From: an uncultured Filifactor sp.
GTDB lineage: Bacteria; Bacillota; Clostridia; Peptostreptococcales; Filifactoraceae
Assembly: GCA_947254385.1 (NCBI GenBank)
Contig: CAMYCP010000004.1
Coordinates: forward strand, 1-16,181
Length of the DNA: 16,181 nucleotides
Direction of reading: 5' to 3'
Of the stretch, positions 15,944 to 16,181 are shown one piece after another. A model generated the notes under the pieces. The model saw nothing but the letters and a program-made list of their open reading frames with translations, was not told where the DNA came from and searched no databases. The first letter of the stretch is position 1. Each line of letters starts with the position of its first letter. A program made the position numbers and the translations under genes.

Positions 15944-16136
15944 ATCTTCACCGACTTTAAAATTACATAAAATGGTACTTTTAAAAATTTAAATTAATAC
16001 AAACCTGATAGAAAAATTATTAATGTTGTAACCTTTAATGCGACTTTCAGCACTCGCTAAGTTCTAAATGACGCCGGAAGTTTTCGATGTAATAAATTAA
16101 ATTATATTTATATTAGAGAATAGTATAATACTGATT
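15944..16136. other. Gene-free flank upstream of the minus-strand gene
   Basis: This is the presumed promoter and leader side of the minus-strand membrane protein gene. It is AT-rich except for a patch richer in G+C at about 16040-16080, where GCGA (16040-16043) can pair with TCGC (16054-16057). TATAAT-like hexamers occur near 16095-16130 on both strands, but none has a convincing -35 partner. I see no T-box consensus, tRNA or other RNA gene. The native sequence ends at 16136, where adapter begins. Confidence 0.45.
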
Positions 16137-16181
16137 CTGTCTCTTATACACATCTGACGCTGCCGACGATACTCCTTGTGT
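16137..16181 (+). other. Illumina Nextera adapter plus index (artefact)
   Basis: Positions 16137-16155 read CTGTCTCTTATACACATCT, the 19-bp Tn5 mosaic end used in Nextera libraries. GACGCTGCCGACGA (16156-16169) is the known continuation of the read-1 side adapter in reverse complement. TACTCCTT (16170-16177) is the reverse complement of AAGGAGTA, an i5 index of the standard Nextera set (507, from memory). The final GTGT (16178-16181) begins the following P5-side sequence. These 45 bases are library-derived and not genome. Confidence 0.97.

Noticed and set aside
15220..16136. Recurring ATACTG/CAGTAT hexamers (15220, 15306, 15329, 16128) as a regulatory repeat
   Set aside because: Two copies are simply the arms of one hairpin, and the others are short and AT-rich, so chance is a sufficient explanation.
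15944..16136. T-box or tmRNA fragment in the flank of the minus-strand gene
   Set aside because: No T-box consensus (AGGGTGGNACCGCG) and no tmRNA acceptor or tag region; resemblance is limited to a few bases.
16137..16155. Tn5 mosaic end as a sign of a native transposon
   Set aside because: It is followed at once by Nextera adapter arm and an index, and no transposase or second end exists in the window.

Overview
This window holds one complete S10-spc-alpha ribosomal protein supercluster on the + strand, followed by one unrelated gene on the - strand and a piece of sequencing adapter at the right end. Base composition is AT-rich, roughly 40% GC by eye. Several traits point to a low-GC Gram-positive anaerobe of the Clostridia/Tissierellia type: strong AGGAGG ribosome-binding sites before nearly every gene, a short four-cysteine S14, a zinc-type L36, the run secY-adk-map-KOW protein-infA-rpmJ, and frequent ATA and AGA codons even in ribosomal genes. 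UGA is used as a normal stop. I cannot name a genus.

Layout. Positions 1-106 have no gene. A good promoter (TTGCAA, 17 bp, TATACT) with an A/T-rich upstream element starts a leader of about 280 nt. The leader can fold into several helices and contains an intrinsic-terminator-like hairpin before rpsJ. The S10 block follows: rpsJ, rplC, rplD, rplW, rplB, rpsS, rplV, rpsC, rplP, rpmC, rpsQ. The spc block is rplN, rplX, rplE, rpsN (zinc type), rpsH, rplF, rplR, rpsE, rpmD, rplO, secY. Then come adk, map, a KOW-domain protein, infA, rpmJ, rpsM, rpsK, rpoA and rplQ, ending at a 19-bp hairpin terminator. Gaps inside the cluster are 0-31 nt with several overlaps. The exception is a 91-nt spacer with two hairpins between rpsJ and rplC. 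rpsD (S4), often found between rpsK and rpoA, is absent here.

Together the genes supply most ribosomal proteins of both subunits, the translocon channel SecY, adenylate kinase, the enzyme that trims N-terminal methionine, initiation factor IF-1 and the RNA polymerase alpha subunit. This links ribosome supply with protein export, nucleotide balance, protein maturation and transcription. Beyond the terminator, a convergent - strand gene encodes an unrecognised single-pass membrane protein.

The last 45 bases (16137-16181) are Illumina Nextera adapter read into an index, not genome. I found no mobile element, CRISPR array, tRNA or rRNA and no novel multi-gene system. The most interesting native items are the rpsJ leader with its possible attenuator and the orphan membrane protein.
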